A stretch of 64,000 nucleotides of DNA from Portulaca oleracea (Eukaryota; Streptophyta; Magnoliopsida; Caryophyllales; Portulacaceae). Positions 9,713 to 20,845 of the stretch are shown here, piece by piece; within the stretch, counting starts at the first letter, position 1; each line of letters begins with the position of its first letter. A model generated the notes under the pieces. The model was not told the origin of the DNA, made no database searches, and worked only from the letters and a program-made list of their open reading frames with translations. Both the position numbers and the translations under genes were made by a program. The stretch lies in NCBI GenBank assembly GCA_029582165.1, contig CM055892.1:9765254-9829253 (forward strand), written 5' to 3'.

Positions 9713-9884
9713 ACTCTCTTGTCTCTATCTTTGTCACTCTCTCTATCTCTCTAATTCTCTTTTCTCTCTCTTTGTCTCTTTGTCTCTCTCTCTCTCTCTA
9801 ACTCTCGATCTCTCTCTCTATCGCTCTCTCTCTCTCTAACTCTCTTGTCTCTATCTTTTTCACTCTCTCTATCTCTCCAATTCT

Positions 9885-9921
<37 letters not shown>

Positions 9922-10184
9922 AACTCTCTTTTCTCTCTATCTATCGCTCTCTCTCTCTCTCTAACTCTCTTTTCTCTCTCTTTGTCACTTACTCTCTCTA
10001 TCTCTCTAATTCTTCTCTCTCTCTCTATCGCTCTCTCTCTCTAACTCTCTTTTCTCTCTCTTTGTCACTCTCTCTATCTCTCTAATTCTCTTCTCTCTCT
10101 CTCTCTCTAACTCTCTTTTTTCTCTCTCTCTCTAACTCTCTTTTCTCTCTCTTTGTCACTTAACCTATCTCTCTAATTCTCTTT

Positions 10185-10219
<35 letters not shown>

Positions 10220-10493
10220 AACTCTCTCTCTCTCTCCCAAATCACATCATATGATCTAAAAAAAATGAAACTTGATATTTACAAGTTTTCTTGCAAATTT
10301 TATTTTTCCATGTATTTTTTCTCAAACCAAACAAGGAAAAGAAAATTGAATAGAAAATCAATTTTTTTCCTTCAAAATTTACTTAAACCAAACAAGAGAA
10401 AGAAATTTACTTTACCCCAAATTTTTTTTCCTCCTAATTTTTTTTTTCACGAGATTTTTTTTCCATCCTGTTTTCCTAGGTCCAAACGGACCC
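9363..10493. mobile_element. Harbinger/Tourist-type non-autonomous element
   Basis: Perfect 15-bp ends, GGGTCCGTTTGGACC and its complement, are flanked by TAA on both sides (9360-9362 and 10494-10496), the PIF/Harbinger target. Subterminal sequences (GGAAAA...CATGGAAAAAA) are also inverted. The middle is a long CT tract and there is no transposase. Confidence 0.85.
9575..10240. repeat. Long imperfect (CT)n tract
   Basis: About 650 bp of CTCTCT interrupted by recurring TAACTCT, TTGTCACT and TATCTCTCTAATTCT blocks. It forms a higher-order pattern of about 60-130 bp inside the Harbinger element. Open frames through it are repeat artefacts. Confidence 0.95.
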
Positions 10494-11666
10494 TAAGTGT
10501 CTGTCTTGAGTCTTGACTAATCAATAGAAATGTAAATTTCACATTGAAGTGCAGGACATCGGGTAAACTAAATGTAAGGCAAACATGGAATATACTAAAA
10601 GTAGAATTAATATGACATGAATCTAAAGCATAACCCAAATTTATCAGTATCTGAGATGCTTCGGTCAGAACCGCTGGGCGATAGGCTGGTCTAGAATTAT
10701 GGTGCGGGCCAGCCGCTTTTCTTATGAATTTTTTTGTGTTCTCCTATTCTTCGGGTGATACCTCTGATTGTACCAATCTACATACGTCTTTTTTGTGTTC
10801 TCCTATTCTTTGGGCGATAGGCTGGTCTAGGATTCCCCTGTTGGGAATTATATCCTACTCTTTTTTCCCCTCTTCATAAGCATTCGAGCATTTGCATTCA
10901 AATAGTACGACATATTTTCATCTATATCATCCTGAACATTTAACTTAGTGTCACCTTGAGCAACCAATATAGTATGTCATATTTGGAACATTTAACTTAA
11001 TGCATTTTATAACATACAAGATGATGTCATTGCCTTTGCATCTTCCTTCCTATCTTGACTGCTTTTAAAAATAGAAACTTATTACATATAGAAACACATA
11101 TTTGTGTATATGTATATTTGAACACTGAAGTAGTATATACGAAAATTGTAAGTAGTTACCTTCTGGTAGTGGCTCTTGTAGTATATGGTGGGGTTTTTTA
11201 AGTGTATAATGGTGGGGGAATTTGTTAAAAAGTGTGTATGATGATCTTATGATAACCTATAGTGACACCATTCCACGCAATACTTCAACAAATTGCACTC
11301 AATACTTCAACAATCAGGTCAATAAAAGAGCCGGTACTCTTTGTAGAATTTCATCGAACACACAGTTGCATCACCCGGATAAGCTAATCGGACAAGTATA
11401 TTGTAGCTATTAAGACATTGGTAAACTAATCAGATAAGTATTTTGTAGCTATGAAGACAGTTTTGCATGATTCCTCTACTGATTGAAGATTTCAGCATTT
11501 AATTTCAATGAGAAAGTGATAGAATTGATAAAAATCTAAATCACAGCTAATGAGATAACACATGAAACATATCCACAAACCAACAAACCTATATTAACAG
11601 TAGATATTAATAATAAAATTGATTGGATCGATAAAAATCTAAAACACAACTGGAATTAATCAATAC

Positions 11667-11790
11667 CTGAGATGGTTGGGTGAAGTAGCAAGACGACGGA
11701 GAAAGGCAACGTTGTTGGCAGTCGCGTACCTGCAGCAGGTGACGAAGAAGACCAGTCGGCGAACGAAGGGGAAAACTGTTATCAAAACAC
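11667..11790 (-). pseudogene. Exon-like fragment ending at a splice donor
   Basis: The minus strand is open through CTTCGTTCGCCGACTGGTC... and ends CCATCTCAG/GTATTG, a good donor. A diverged copy of the same boundary occurs near 10645. The peptide (SPTGLLRHLLQVRDCQQRCLSPSSC) was not recognised. It fits a captured gene piece in a Helitron-like element. Confidence 0.35.
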
Positions 11791-13109
11791 AAAATAACTA
11801 TAACTTTTATTAAGATCTTCCAAAACCATAAAAATAACAATTATTAGGGAAAAAAAAACTATGAGTCAACACTGTTGGTGAATCTACCGGGTGAACATTG
11901 AATGTTAACAATTGGAAATCTAAGCCAAAATTTATGAACATATGTTTACAGCAGACAGATACATCGCATTTGATTTTAAATCCATTCTGATTGACAGAGT
12001 ATGAAAAGCAAGTTATGGATCATCAAAGTTATCTGCAAGACTGCTTTTGTCATTCAAGACAAAGTCCTTTCCTTCCCCTGAAGCAAAATGTGCCAAAATC
12101 GGCATTTTTTTTCCAAATGCAGAATGCTGGTGGTGATTCATATAAGAAGAATGACTGGATAATAAATAGAATGAGCTTACTTCTTGCTCCAAAGAAACAA
12201 CACTGATGCATTTATTCATTTACATGAAAAAACTTCAACATGTCACAACTCACAAGAAACTGCAAATCCTAGTAATTACCTATACCAATAAGAGTATCAA
12301 CGTGCCCATCTTCACTCCTTATGATGCATATCACAAAAATTAAACATTACAAACAGCACCAAACCCCTATTCAGCCTATTTTCGCTCCTTATGGTACTAT
12401 TCTATTTTATCTTTATCATATGTCTTTTTGCTTACTTTGTAGTAAATAGAAGATCTAAGCCAAAATTCAGTTGCCTAAATTATTGTTCTTTTGATCTGCT
12501 TAATTTTTAAAATGTTATTGGTAACTGCATTATTCATAAAGGTGTATGTAGCTACACACAATCATACGCCAACATAGTACTGGATTTTTTTTCCCTTTTT
12601 TGGTGGAGGAGCAGGGGTAGTTACCTTGACCCAGCAGAAAAGTGAAAAGGTTGTTTCTAAAAAAAGAGCTTGGCAAAGAGTAAGTGGGGTACGAGGGATC
12701 TTAATGCCCAAACCAAACACTTGCAGACAAAATGTTATTGATAAGAAGAGTCATAACAGTGACAACAACAAAATGAATAAGTAAATAGAACAGTAGAAAA
12801 CTACAAGAACAATAAAATACAGCAGAAGACAGAAAAAAATTACTGGTAAAATATGATTAACAATAAAGAAGCATAACATAAAAGTCAGAGGCATGCATGT
12901 GAACACAATCAAGCACAAGTGAGCGCACCATTAAGAATGGAAAAAAAGAGTCGGATGTTGAAATGATGTGAACAGAAATCATCCATGAACAGGAACCAAC
13001 ATGATATTGCTAAGTGAACCTATGGCCTAAGACAGTTTGGAGAGAAGACATGAAACCTGACAAGTACACTGCTCTACTCTAGAACAGTCAGCACAGAACC
13101 CTTAATATT

Positions 13110-13215
13110 GTCAACATAGTACTGCATTTATTATGGCCCATTAATTGTTTGGTAATGAAAGTTTATATTAGGATGTGACTGAAGCTTCTTATACATTGCT
13201 CGAGCCTGCTCTGGC
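13110..13215 (-). pseudogene. Exon-like fragment after a splice acceptor
   Basis: On the minus strand, TTGCTTTACAG (acceptor AG at 13216-13217) is followed by an open stretch reading PEQARAMYKKLQSHPNINFHYQTING. The (E)QARAMYKKLQSHP pattern suggests a helical-repeat protein, perhaps TPR or PPR-like, but it is too short to assign. Confidence 0.35.
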
Positions 13216-14290
13216 CTGTAAAGCAAGCCAGAAAATTGCGGTCTTGGAATTTCGAAATCAAGAAGAAGTTAGCATTCTAAAAAGGGCCACAAAATTGCTA
13301 GCAGAAATGCTCCCCTACTTTCCACAACAGACATAAATCCCCATATTGCCCTACTTATGGTCTTATGCCTGACTGCCATAGCGAAATAGCAGAGAACCCA
13401 ATATCACAAGTTTGACAAATCAATAGGAAATGCTATTAGAATAATACAAAATGGTAGTTTCGACATTCAGTGGAGGTAAATAATATAACATACAACAAAT
13501 CAACTATGTTTTACAAATAATGGAAATCTCAACAGTAAAAGGTCTACACCTTTGATGGTGGAAAAAAAAATCAAGATCTAGCATTAAAGAAAACAGTGGA
13601 GGCATGACAAATCAATTGAATTGTATTAGATGGAAAACATAGGTTATGGGTCAGCCAAGTCATTTCATCAAGTATATATCAGAACCATCCTTTGAATCAT
13701 TTGTTCTACATCGTATATCCAACCAATTAGCAGTAACAACTGCACATCATATATCCGAGTAAACAACATGAAAAATAAAAACTTCAAAGTTTCTTCTTTC
13801 AGCTCCCAACAACTTAAAATCTTAAATTATAACATTCAAATTCTCATTTATTACACGTTAACATAAAGGGTCATATGAAGACGAATAGTCGTTGAAACAT
13901 ATTACTATGACTGATGGCTCCACAACAGGGTTAGCAAGGGTTTTAAAAGGACAAATGAGAAACAAACTCAAAAACACCACACCTCATTGTCCAAATTGAA
14001 CATTGAACTATAAATCAATAGGAAAGCCAGATATATCCACTTCAGAAATACCAACAAAGTAATCAGAGCAGGGGGGCGAAACACCACAAGGCCCACAAAC
14101 AAAGCAGTAACCTATCTGTAATTCATTAATTAGGACAAAATTAAGTCAAACCTTCAATAAAAAATGGAACCCTGAAAATTGGCTTCACTAATTCCTGTGA
14201 ATTGCTACTACTTGCACACAGATTGAATAATTTAAGACTTTGCAGAAGAATATATATTTGAGTTGAAAATACAATCACTTGAAGTATTGG

Positions 14291-14580
14291 TCGGATTTTC
14301 AGCGTCAGCCCGCCTTTGACGCTGCTTCTGGTCGGATTTTTAGGACTGAATGGAGGTAGTAGTTGGGAAGGCAAGGACACGTCACATGTCTGTATGTGTA
14401 GCCGGCGGCAGGAGAGATAAGTAGCAATTGCAGGTAGTAAACTTGGAAAATATAGTGAAGGAAGGACTGAATGGAGAAGGGGGAGCAAAGTAAAAGCAAA
14501 GGAGAAGCAAAGTAAGAGGGCGAGACTGGATGGATAATGACAGGGAAGCGGTGCAAATAGGGAGGCACGGACACGTGTGC
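14291..14580 (-). pseudogene. First-exon-like fragment, copy A
   Basis: A pyrimidine-rich leader on the minus strand leads to an exon boundary near 14290. It is the counterpart of the fragment at 17162-17440. The sequences downstream of both boundaries are clearly homologous (CAAATATATATTC..., CTTGCACACAGATTG). No gene was identified. Confidence 0.35.
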
Positions 14581-15836
14581 AATATAATATTTACGTTTCC
14601 AACTATAAAAATTACTCTATTAGTAAACTATACATATATTGTATTAGACCTATGTATACATATGTATTAGACCTATGTATACATATGTGTTGTGTACAAT
14701 CCCAATTCATAAAAAAAAAAAAAAATGTGTTGTGTACAACAAAGCTACTCTTGTAACTACATGTAATATACAAAAAGTAAAATATTAAAATGTTTCATTT
14801 GATAACAGTGGTCCAACTTGTTCCTTTGCAGCAAAGTTGCTGCAATATGATTCTGTTAAAGACACAAGCTGAATAGATAGGCAGATGTTGGGGTTACCAA
14901 TTTGCTATTTTTTTTTTCATTTGGTTGCTTTTCATCATGCCTCATTTCTGTTCCAAAAAGAAAATAAGATAAGCCATTAACTTGTTTGTGAACTTTTTTC
15001 CCCAGTAATTAGAAATAGAAAATTGTTATGAGGTTGGTAGCAATTGTCATGAAAGCAGATTGATAAACAATATTATAGAGAACTCTTTGACTTTATAATG
15101 AACAAGTTGAAATGATACTATAAATAAGAGACAACATATAAAGATTCAAATGCCTACTTACAGTAATTTACTGCTGACTTTGTAGAGCAGCTTGTGAATG
15201 AACAATGCATATAACCTCTGAGCAGTTTAAATGGGTCAATTCACTGCTACAAATACAACGGAAAGAAAGGGTATTCTTAGTTTCAAGAACAACAATGAAG
15301 GAATGGACAAGGAAAACAGTCTTGTAAGAATAAATGTTCAAAATCAAAGAGAACATAATCTTCCCATGTACTGAATGAAAGTTCTGATTGTGTTCCCATC
15401 AAGAGCATTATGCATTTTGCAGAAAGATAATTTTTCTAACTACTGTCCCATGTACTGAATAAAAATCCTAACTACCTTTACTTCTATCTTCAAAATCAAG
15501 CCCTTGTTCTATAGTCGAGTCAATGTCACAGCCAGACAACATATAAAGGTCCAAATGCCTATTGACAGACTTACAGTAATTTAATGAGTAAAGTCTACAT
15601 GTTTAAGTGAATCAGAAACACCTAATTCAATGCCTAGCAAGTATAGTCTACATGTTTTCACTCGCAGGGTATGTCAAAGAAAGCAACAGAAAACAACCTT
15701 TGTAATTAATTCAGTAATCATGCTTTCTACCATTTTAGCAATTATACTCAAAGCTTAGTACCATTTTAATTAATTAAGTATACTTATTGTCTCTGCCAAC
15801 CAAAATAGAAGTAAGAAGGGTATACACAGAGCTTAT

Positions 15837-16850
15837 TGATGTATATTTGCCTAGCTATATACATCAAGGCCTAGCTAAAGGACCTTAATTCAGCTAGAAG
15901 CTACAAATGTCGCCTTGGGTATCAACAACTACAAAGGTTTATTAGCTCAAGGAAGAAAGCATGAAGGACCTTGATGGTATTCTAGCTTACAGTTACTCTC
16001 ACATTTGGAGGACATCAATGAGCATAAATAACTCTCAAGTCCTTATTGAGAAGTCATCTCTCACGGCAGCAAAGGACTCCATCAAGTACAGTTCGATATT
16101 TTGCTCTATAACTCTAGATCCATACGTCTATTGAGGAAATCATCAAAAGACAGATTGGAGCTCTTTCAATAAGCTTTCCAATGGTTTTTGAATCAATGAA
16201 AACGGACAAGTATTGAAGGAGTTATAGCAATTTCTTTCTAGAGTTGTATATTAGAGTTTATGATGTCATAAATAGGATATATGATGTAATAGTTGATTCT
16301 TGGTTTCTTGAACCCTAGATACATGTCCAAGGGGTCCTAAGAGTAGTATAAATAGACCCCCTAGGGTGCCATTGTATTCATTCATTACATCTTATATCAA
16401 ATACAAAGTAAACACATTGTGTTTTCTCTCTAACTTGTGTGCTAGAATTGGTTCTCTTGAGGGAGAGTCTTTTGAATCTCTTCTTCTATTCTAAGATTGA
16501 CTATCTTAGATGGTGAAAGGAAGAGTTGGAGGATTCTAGGAGTGGTGAATCTGTATCTCCTTAGAAGATCCCAAGCCGTTTATCATTCGATCAAACGATT
16601 CATTCTTGTTGTAAGTTTCAATCTATTCTTTTGAATCTTTTGATTTCCATTGCATTTTCGTTCCATTCTTTTCCATACCAACCAGAATACATCCCCATTC
16701 ATTCGTTCATCCATCCATCCATTCATCCATCATCCATTATTCATTCATTTACACTCCATTTCCACCTTTATTCATTCATTCTTGTGATCAAGAATCAATC
16801 TATCCAACCCCAAGTTTAAAGATCCTTATTTTGATGTATAATGGGATCAT
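15837..16850 (+). repeat. Solo LTR related to the Gypsy element at 50690
   Basis: It begins TGATGTATATTTGCC with an internal inverted repeat (TGATGTAT...ATACATCA), as does the LTR at 50690/56113 on the minus strand. A TATA box at 16348-16355 sits in TAGTATAAATAGACCCC, almost the same as in those LTRs. The downstream GTTTTCTCTCTA...CTCTTGAGGGAGAG also matches. A 22-bp direct repeat flanks the region (15783-15804 and 16851-16872). CTTAT directly abuts both ends as a possible 5-bp duplication. Confidence 0.65.
16348..16355 (+). promoter_or_regulatory. TATA box in the solo LTR
   Basis: TATAAATA followed by GACCCCCTAGGGTGCC, the same context as the LTR promoter of the Gypsy element. Confidence 0.55.
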
Positions 16851-17161
16851 CTTATTGTCTCTGCCAACCAAATCAATGAAAAAAGAAACCAACTAAATTC
16901 GCAGGAAATAGAAAAAGGCGCCGGGGGGGGGGAGGGGAGCCTACGATTATTAAATTAACATCAAGTATTTCAAACACCACAAATAAAGCAATAATGTATC
17001 CATAATCCACTAATTATGACAATTAACTCAAAGCTTCGATGATAAATGAAGCCCTAAACATTCTGGCTTCACTAATTCCTCTGAATTGCTAATACTTACT
17101 TGCACACAGATTGAATAAATCAGACTTTGCAGTAGAACATATATTTGAGTCAAAAATAGAG

Positions 17162-17440
17162 TTACCTCAAATATTGCTCAGACTTTGGGTCTAAGTCTCG
17201 AAATTCCATACGTGGGCAGGGTTGGCATTTGTAACGATGATGAGCCCGCGTTAAGAGAGATGACTGATGGTTGCAAAAATTAAAGAATTTGAGAAAATTT
17301 ACTGGGACAGAGAAGCTGAGAAGGAGAAAGAGAAGTAAGAGGGACAGAGTGAAAAGCAGAAAGAAGCAGTGCAAACCGGGCAAGTAAAGAGGGATAACTG
17401 CATAGTGATGAGGAGGATGCAAAACCTACGTATACTGTAT
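17162..17440 (-). pseudogene. First-exon-like fragment, copy B
   Basis: An open frame of 86 codons on the minus strand runs from a CT-rich leader to ATATTTGAG/GTAACT (donor GT near 17164-17165). The first half is very hydrophobic (LLLLFLLLSFSVP). The second half ends MEFRDLDPKSEQYL. The hydrophobic run could be a pyrimidine-rich leader read as protein, so the true coding part may start late. The gene was not recognised. Confidence 0.35.
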
Positions 17441-18430
17441 CAAGGAAATTGGGCCAACCCAATATTAGCCAAGCAAGCAGCCTAGCAGCCTGCAAAAGAC
17501 ACAATAATCAAGTGAGAGGAAATCAAATAGAAAGTGTCAACTTGTTGCAAGTGCTACGTCAAACAAATTGACGAGCAATTGATGAATTTAGCCTCACCCT
17601 ACAAAGTATCATGCCATGAACATCCAAGATTGTAAAAGTTGAATCTATCATTTTTTTTTTTGGTGGAAATGCACCAGTGGATGGTATTTGAAATACTTTC
17701 TTTTGGTAGAAATGCACCAGGGATGAATTTAGCCTCACAGATCCATAATGTATCACTACCAACTACCACCACTCGCTGTCCACTTTGGCCTTACATTTTG
17801 AAACCTTCGGTTGTGCTTCGTCTCTTGTGATTTCTCTAATATGACAACATCTGAAGCAAAAGACTTGTATTAATGGATTTTAGTTACTGATGTTGAAATA
17901 CCATAACTTCAATTTTTCATGAAATTTTTTTATAGATCAGCCATATGTAGTAACATTCTGTTTCTTATTGAGGCATTGTTTGTCTAATCATTTACTGTTC
18001 ATTCCAGGTACAAAACCTTCTGCAGCAAATGGTGAGTTCCCTTTCCTGACTTTGGCAATATGTTTTCACCATGACCTGTATCCTATGCTACTGTTGACAT
18101 CAACATCATCTTTATTTTGCAGCAATCTAGGTTCCAAGCTATGTATGAAACAATTGTTACAAAAAATATTCTTTTTAACTAGATTGCTGCAAAATAAAGA
18201 TTCATATCTAGCATAATTTGGGATGGCACTGCAAAAACAATTAGTTCAACATCTTAATAAATGTATATATCACTACATCACACGGCATAACAAGAGATGG
18301 CTGTAGAAGGTGAAGGCATGTGGCAAAGGAAAGGGGGGACAATAAGTTGGGCCAGCCCAATTAGCCAAGTAGCCAGGCAGCATAACAACAACAAAAACTC
18401 CCCTTTTTATTATTTATTATAATATATAAT
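17441..18430. other. Noncoding DNA between copy B exon and Helitron-like boundary
   Basis: Contains a duplicated GGTGGAAATGCACCAG / GGTAGAAATGCACCAG block (17660 and 17705) and the foldback at 18109-18200. No gene was seen. Confidence 0.4.
18109..18200. repeat. Perfect 22-bp inverted repeat with 48-nt loop
   Basis: TCTTTATTTTGCAGCAATC... at 18109-18130 is exactly complementary to 18179-18200. It could form a strong hairpin or be a trace of a palindromic duplication. Confidence 0.85.
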
Positions 18431-18435
18431 AAATA

Positions 18436-18460
18436 CTAGCTAAGCTTGCACGGGCGTTCT
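18436..18460 (-). other. Third Helitron-like 3' terminus
   Basis: On the minus strand, CGCCCGTGCAAGCTTAG is followed by CTAG and T. Its hairpin is weak, but the spacing and the CCCGTGC core match the ends at 5961 and 8658. Confidence 0.35.
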
Positions 18461-18656
18461 TTATTATCTTGTATGTCATATTTCATAATTTTTGTTTCAT
18501 ATATAATTGCTTAAAAAAATAAATTATTTTTACTAATGATACATTTTTCCTTTTATTATTTGTTATATGTTATAAGTAGGAATTTTATTGTCATCCAAAT
18601 AAAAAATTATGTAACATAGCTATTGTGGTTTCAAAACCAAAATAAGGTTGAACTTT

Positions 18657-19748
18657 TTCGCGGCGCTACTTAAAAGTGATTGGGAGCCGACTAGGATTGC
18701 TTAACCTTAAATAAGGTTGAACTTTTAAGAATAACTTAGCTGACAGATTAAAACGATTTATGCGCCGTGAGCTCGAGATTCACCTTTTAAGAAAGAAAAA
18801 GGGAAAAAAGACAAAAAGAAAGGGGAAAACACCTGGAACCCGTCTGGGTTCACTGTTGGAACCAAGACGGGTTCGCGACTGCAGATCCCACGAGAAAGGG
18901 GAAAAACAAAGAGAAAAAAAAAAAGAAAAGAAGGTGAAAACCCGTCTGGGTTCATGAATTGAACCAGGACGAGTTGCTCCTTGCGCTAAACACAAATTAG
19001 GTCATAGAAACCATAAAAAAGGCAAATACCAAAGTACGAAAATAAAGTCGCCAGTTGAATTTTAGGAGAAAAACAACAAACCATTTTGATAAACAACTCC
19101 GGCCTACGAACCCAAAGACGGATTCGGGGGTAAGGTTACGAATTTGACAATTAAAATTGTCAAATTCGCCTATTCAAACGAATAGACTCTACTAGAATTA
19201 AATCAAAGCAGAAAAAGTTAAAGGGAGGAATTAGATATAAATTTCACAAATTCATCATTAAAATCATGCAAAACATTGAAAATATAAAAGAAACATGAAT
19301 TCGATAGATTATGCTACATGGTTTACATCAACTATGCTAACCTTTAGTGAAGCAGCATGCAAAGGGAGAGAAGAGGTGGAGAGAATATGCTAGTGTCAAT
19401 ACTCTAGCATACTCGGGTGTGTTTATGGAAGGGAAAAAAAGGTTTAATTTATAGTGGAATAGGGGGAGTAAGGGGTGCGTTTAGGGTTTAGGTTTAGCCG
19501 CGACGAAAAAACTCAGCCGAGTTTAGCTTTGGGCCGAGCTGTATTTGGCCCAGCAACCCAGACGGGTTCTTGCCGAGCTGAGCTATGCTCTGGCCCAACG
19601 AACCCAGACGGGTTTGTCCCGTAATATTGGGCCATTATGCTCGTTTTCGGGCTAGAAAAGAAATGAGTTTGCATGCTACAAAACTACTCGGCTAACTTAT
19701 TTTTACAAATAACTAAAACTAATACCGGTACAAAATTTGGTGTCTACA
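18657..19748 (+). repeat. 5' LTR, 5'-truncated
   Basis: Collinear with 31030-32179 over nearly its whole length. The extreme 5' end is replaced by a copy of downstream LTR sequence (AAATAAGGTTGAACTTTT also occurs at about 18702), suggesting an illegitimate join. It carries five to six copies of the AACCCGTCTGGGTT palindrome in both orientations. Confidence 0.8.
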
Positions 19749-19770
19749 GATAGCCCCCACTTTGATCGAG
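19749..19770 (+). promoter_or_regulatory. Likely primer-binding-site region
   Basis: GATAGCCCCCACTTTGATCG directly follows the LTR. The position fits a primer-binding site; the tRNA was not assigned. Confidence 0.4.
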
Positions 19771-19879
19771 TTTGAGTAAAACGATGATCAAAGTAGTCTT
19801 GATGATCTTGGATATGAATCAGAAGCCTGTTCTGAAGCTGGTTGACGCTTGGAAGCTTGGTCTGCGTAGATGTTGGTTG

Positions 19880-20845
19880 GCTCGCTTAGTTTCTTCCGTA
19901 AAGTGGCCGAATTGATCGCCTCATTTCGCGATGCGGTGGATCAAGGTCATGCACTTCATTTCGCCGGAGTGCAAGACACGTTCGCATGGGTTGACACGCT
20001 TAGTTTCTTCCGTAAGCGGCCGAGTCGATCCGCTTCATTTCCGCGAGGCGAATCGGGAGCATGCTTCATTTCGCCGTGAAGCATGACAGGATGATGGGGT
20101 GGTCCACTTCATTTCGCCGTGAGGCGGACCGAGGTGACGCGCTTCATTTCGCCGTGAAGCGTGCCGTGATGATGAGGTGATCCACTTCATTTCGCCGTGA
20201 GGTGGATCAAGGTGACGTGCTTCATTTCGCCGTGATGATGGGGCGGTCCACTTCATTTCGCCGTGAGGCGGACCGAGGTGACGCGCTTCATTTCGCCGTG
20301 AAGCGTGCCGTGATGATGAGGTGATCCACTTCATTTCGCCGTGAGGTGAATCAAGGTGACGTACTTCATTTCGCCGTGAAGCATGCCATGATGACGGGGT
20401 GGTCCATTTCATTTCACCGTGAGGCGGACCGAGTTGACGCTTGGAAGCTTGGTCCTGCGCCGATGTTGGTTGGCCTGCTTAGTTTCTTCCGTAAAGCTGA
20501 CCGAATTGATCTGCCTCATTTCGCCATGAGGTGGATCAAGGTCATGCACTTCATTTCGCCGTGGAGTGCAAGACACGTGGTTCGCATGGGTTGACCGCTT
20601 AGTTTCTTCCGTAAAGCCGAGTCGATCCGCTTCATTTCGCCGTGAGGCGGATCAGGGGCATGCTTCATTTCGTAGTGAAGCATGACAGATGATGGGGTGG
20701 TCCACTTCATTTCGCCGTGAGGCAGACCGAGGTGACGCGCTTCATTTCGCCGTGAAACGTGTCGTGATGATGAGGTGATCCACTTCATTTCGCCGTGAGG
20801 TGGATCAAGGGGACGTGCTTCATTTCGCCGTGAAGCATGCCGACT
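19880..20845 (+). repeat. GC-rich tandem array of hairpin-like units
   Basis: Units of about 55-65 bp share CTTCATTTCGCCGTGAGGCGGA or close forms, alternating CACTTCATTTCGCCGTGAGGTGGATCAAGGTGACG and GCTTCATTTCGCCGTGAAGCGTGCCGTGATGATG types. This gives a higher-order period of about 120-190 bp. Two larger blocks, starting near 19855 and 20450, both begin CTTAGTTTCTTCCGTAAA. The frames through it are repeat artefacts. Such arrays between the LTR and the coding part are common in Tat/Ogre-type elements. Confidence 0.85.

Larger units (their letters stand above)
10494..14290. other. Helitron-like copy A interior: noncoding with scattered exon-like pieces
   Basis: No long reading frame. Direct repeats of a block containing GTGTTCTCCTATTCTT and GGCGATAGGCTGGTCTAG lie at 10660-10850. 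Exon-like fragments on the minus strand are listed separately (11667-11790, 13110-13215). A second fragment near 10630-10690 ends ACCGAAGCATCTCAG, resembling the 3' boundary of the fragment at 11667. Confidence 0.4.
14590..18430 (-). repeat. Second, shorter copy (B) of the Helitron-like segment
   Basis: It is collinear with copy A. 14610-14960 matches 8690-8905, 15165-15500 matches 9040-9300, and 16970-17180 matches 14100-14290. Shared strings include TACATATATTGTATT, CAACAAAGCTAC, TAAAAATCCTAACTACC and TTGGCTTCACTAATTCCT. Divergence is substantial. Copy B lacks the Harbinger element but contains the solo LTR at 15837-16850. Confidence 0.65.
8658..18435 (-). mobile_element. Helitron-like region with captured gene pieces, candidate
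   Basis: Minus-strand 3' end candidate: GCACGGGC...CCCCCACTAG (CTAG 8658-8661) followed by T. The 5' side is placed next to the CTAG at 18436-18439 because both flanks read TAT-rich DNA, then AAAAAGG(A/G)(T/G)AG, then a TTGTTG-rich stretch. The span contains two diverged copies of one segment (about 8680-14585 and 14590-18430), each with exon-like pieces on the minus strand, plus nested younger elements. No RepHel motif was recognised. The outer limits are inferred and could instead mark two adjacent elements. Confidence 0.35.

Noticed and set aside
16631..16819. ORF with HPSIHPS repeats
   Set aside because: CATT/CCAT repeat in the solo LTR; no conserved protein.
16921..16938. G-run as a G-quadruplex site
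   Set aside because: A single uninterrupted run of about 10 G plus a short GGGG; too little structure to claim a function, and a similar homopolymer at 42830 may be slippage.
18758..18995. ORFs on both strands in the 5' LTR
   Set aside because: Purine-rich LTR DNA open on both strands; the same appears in the 3' LTR (31135-31404), as expected for noncoding LTR sequence.
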